A stretch of 24,157 nucleotides of DNA, from the NCBI RefSeq assembly GCF_003144115.1, contig NW_020312005.1, forward strand, positions 1-24,157, read 5' to 3'. Below the pieces are notes generated by a model. It did no database searches. It saw nothing but the letters and a program-made list of their open reading frames with translations, and was not told where the DNA came from. Below are positions 23,771-24,157 of this stretch, piece by piece. Origin of the DNA: Tilletiopsis washingtonensis (Eukaryota > Basidiomycota > Exobasidiomycetes > Entylomatales). The translations under genes were made by a program, and so were the position numbers. Each line of letters opens with the position of its first letter. Position 1 is the first letter of the stretch.

Positions 23771-24157
23771 ATGTCCTTCCCCCTCGCGGGCCGCACGGCC
23801 TTCATGTGCGTTGGCTGTGCTGCCTTTTGCCCTGCTGCGTCTGACGCCGCTCGTCCTGCTGCGGCGGCGCCAGTTCCGGCGCCTCGCGCGGCATCGGCCT
23901 CGCCATCGCCCTTGCGCTCGCCGCCCGCGGAGCCAACATCGTCGTCGCGGCAAAGTCGGCGACGCCGCACCCCTCGCTCCCCGGCACCATCCACTCGGCC
24001 GCCGCCGAGGTGGAGGCCGTGGGACGCACGACGGGCAGCGGCGCACGCGCGCTGCCCGTGCTGATGGATGTGCGCAGCGAGGAGAATGTCGAGCAGGCCG
24101 TCCGAGAGGCAGCGCAGCGCTTTGGAGGCATTGATGTGCTGGTCAACAACGTGAGTA
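23771..24157 (+). CDS. HSDL2: HSDL2-like short-chain dehydrogenase, 5' part (cut by right edge)
   Basis: Two exons are visible, 23771-23805 and 23874-24150. The first intron is 68 nt, and a GTGAGT donor at 24151 starts the next. They encode the first 104 residues of a short-chain dehydrogenase. The cofactor loop is SGASRGIG (13-20), followed by GANIVVAAKSATPHPSLPG, the region that distinguishes hydroxysteroid dehydrogenase-like protein 2, then IHSAAAEVEAVG and FGGIDVLVNN. Family members are often peroxisomal or mitochondrial and may have a C-terminal SCP2 sterol-carrier domain, which cannot be checked here. A short RTTGSGA insertion precedes ARALPVLMDVR compared with my recollection of animal HSDL2. 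The catalytic Tyr-Lys pair lies outside the window. The reconstruction is in frame at both junctions. Confidence 0.88.

Overview
The window is strongly GC-rich nuclear DNA of a fungus, most likely a basidiomycete and possibly of the smut/Exobasidiomycetes side (that placement is inference). I rebuilt nine protein genes by joining reading frames across 23 complete introns, plus one whose donor lies at the right edge. All but one of the introns are 47-76 nt. They start with GTGAGT, GTGCGT or close variants, end in CAG or TAG, and most carry CTGAC or a close variant shortly before the acceptor. No tRNA, rRNA, CRISPR, transposon or virus-like element was recognised.

Layout, left to right: an unidentified partial gene (-, 1-397); RNase H2 subunit A (-, 1250-2514); a neutral amino-acid transporter of the MTR/AAAP type (+, 3311-4939); a LrgA-LrgB fusion like plant plastidal glycolate/glycerate translocators (-, 5223-8211); a 3.1-kb stretch with no recognisable gene; S-(hydroxymethyl)glutathione dehydrogenase, i.e. 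glutathione-dependent formaldehyde dehydrogenase (-, 11343-13136); a KDM3/JHDM2-like JmjC protein with cysteine clusters (+, 14589-16981); an ENA-type Na+/K+ efflux P-type ATPase (-, 17509-21022); a membrane-anchored short-chain dehydrogenase (-, 22115-23490); and the first two exons of an HSDL2-like short-chain dehydrogenase (+, 23771 to the right edge).

Three gene pairs are divergent and may share control regions: RNase H2A/amino-acid transporter, formaldehyde dehydrogenase/JmjC protein, and the two short-chain dehydrogenases. The formaldehyde dehydrogenase/JmjC pair is the most interesting, because JmjC demethylases release formaldehyde and the neighbouring enzyme removes it. The region between them holds a 26-bp tandem array built on a perfect 12-bp palindrome and closed by an inverted copy.

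Other structures not explained by the genes are a 42-bp near-identical element at two 3' flanks 6.3 kb apart, a 36-bp duplication behind the ENA gene, and an outlier 340-nt first intron in the formaldehyde dehydrogenase gene. The remaining genes look like ordinary housekeeping or transport functions and do not form an obvious pathway cluster.
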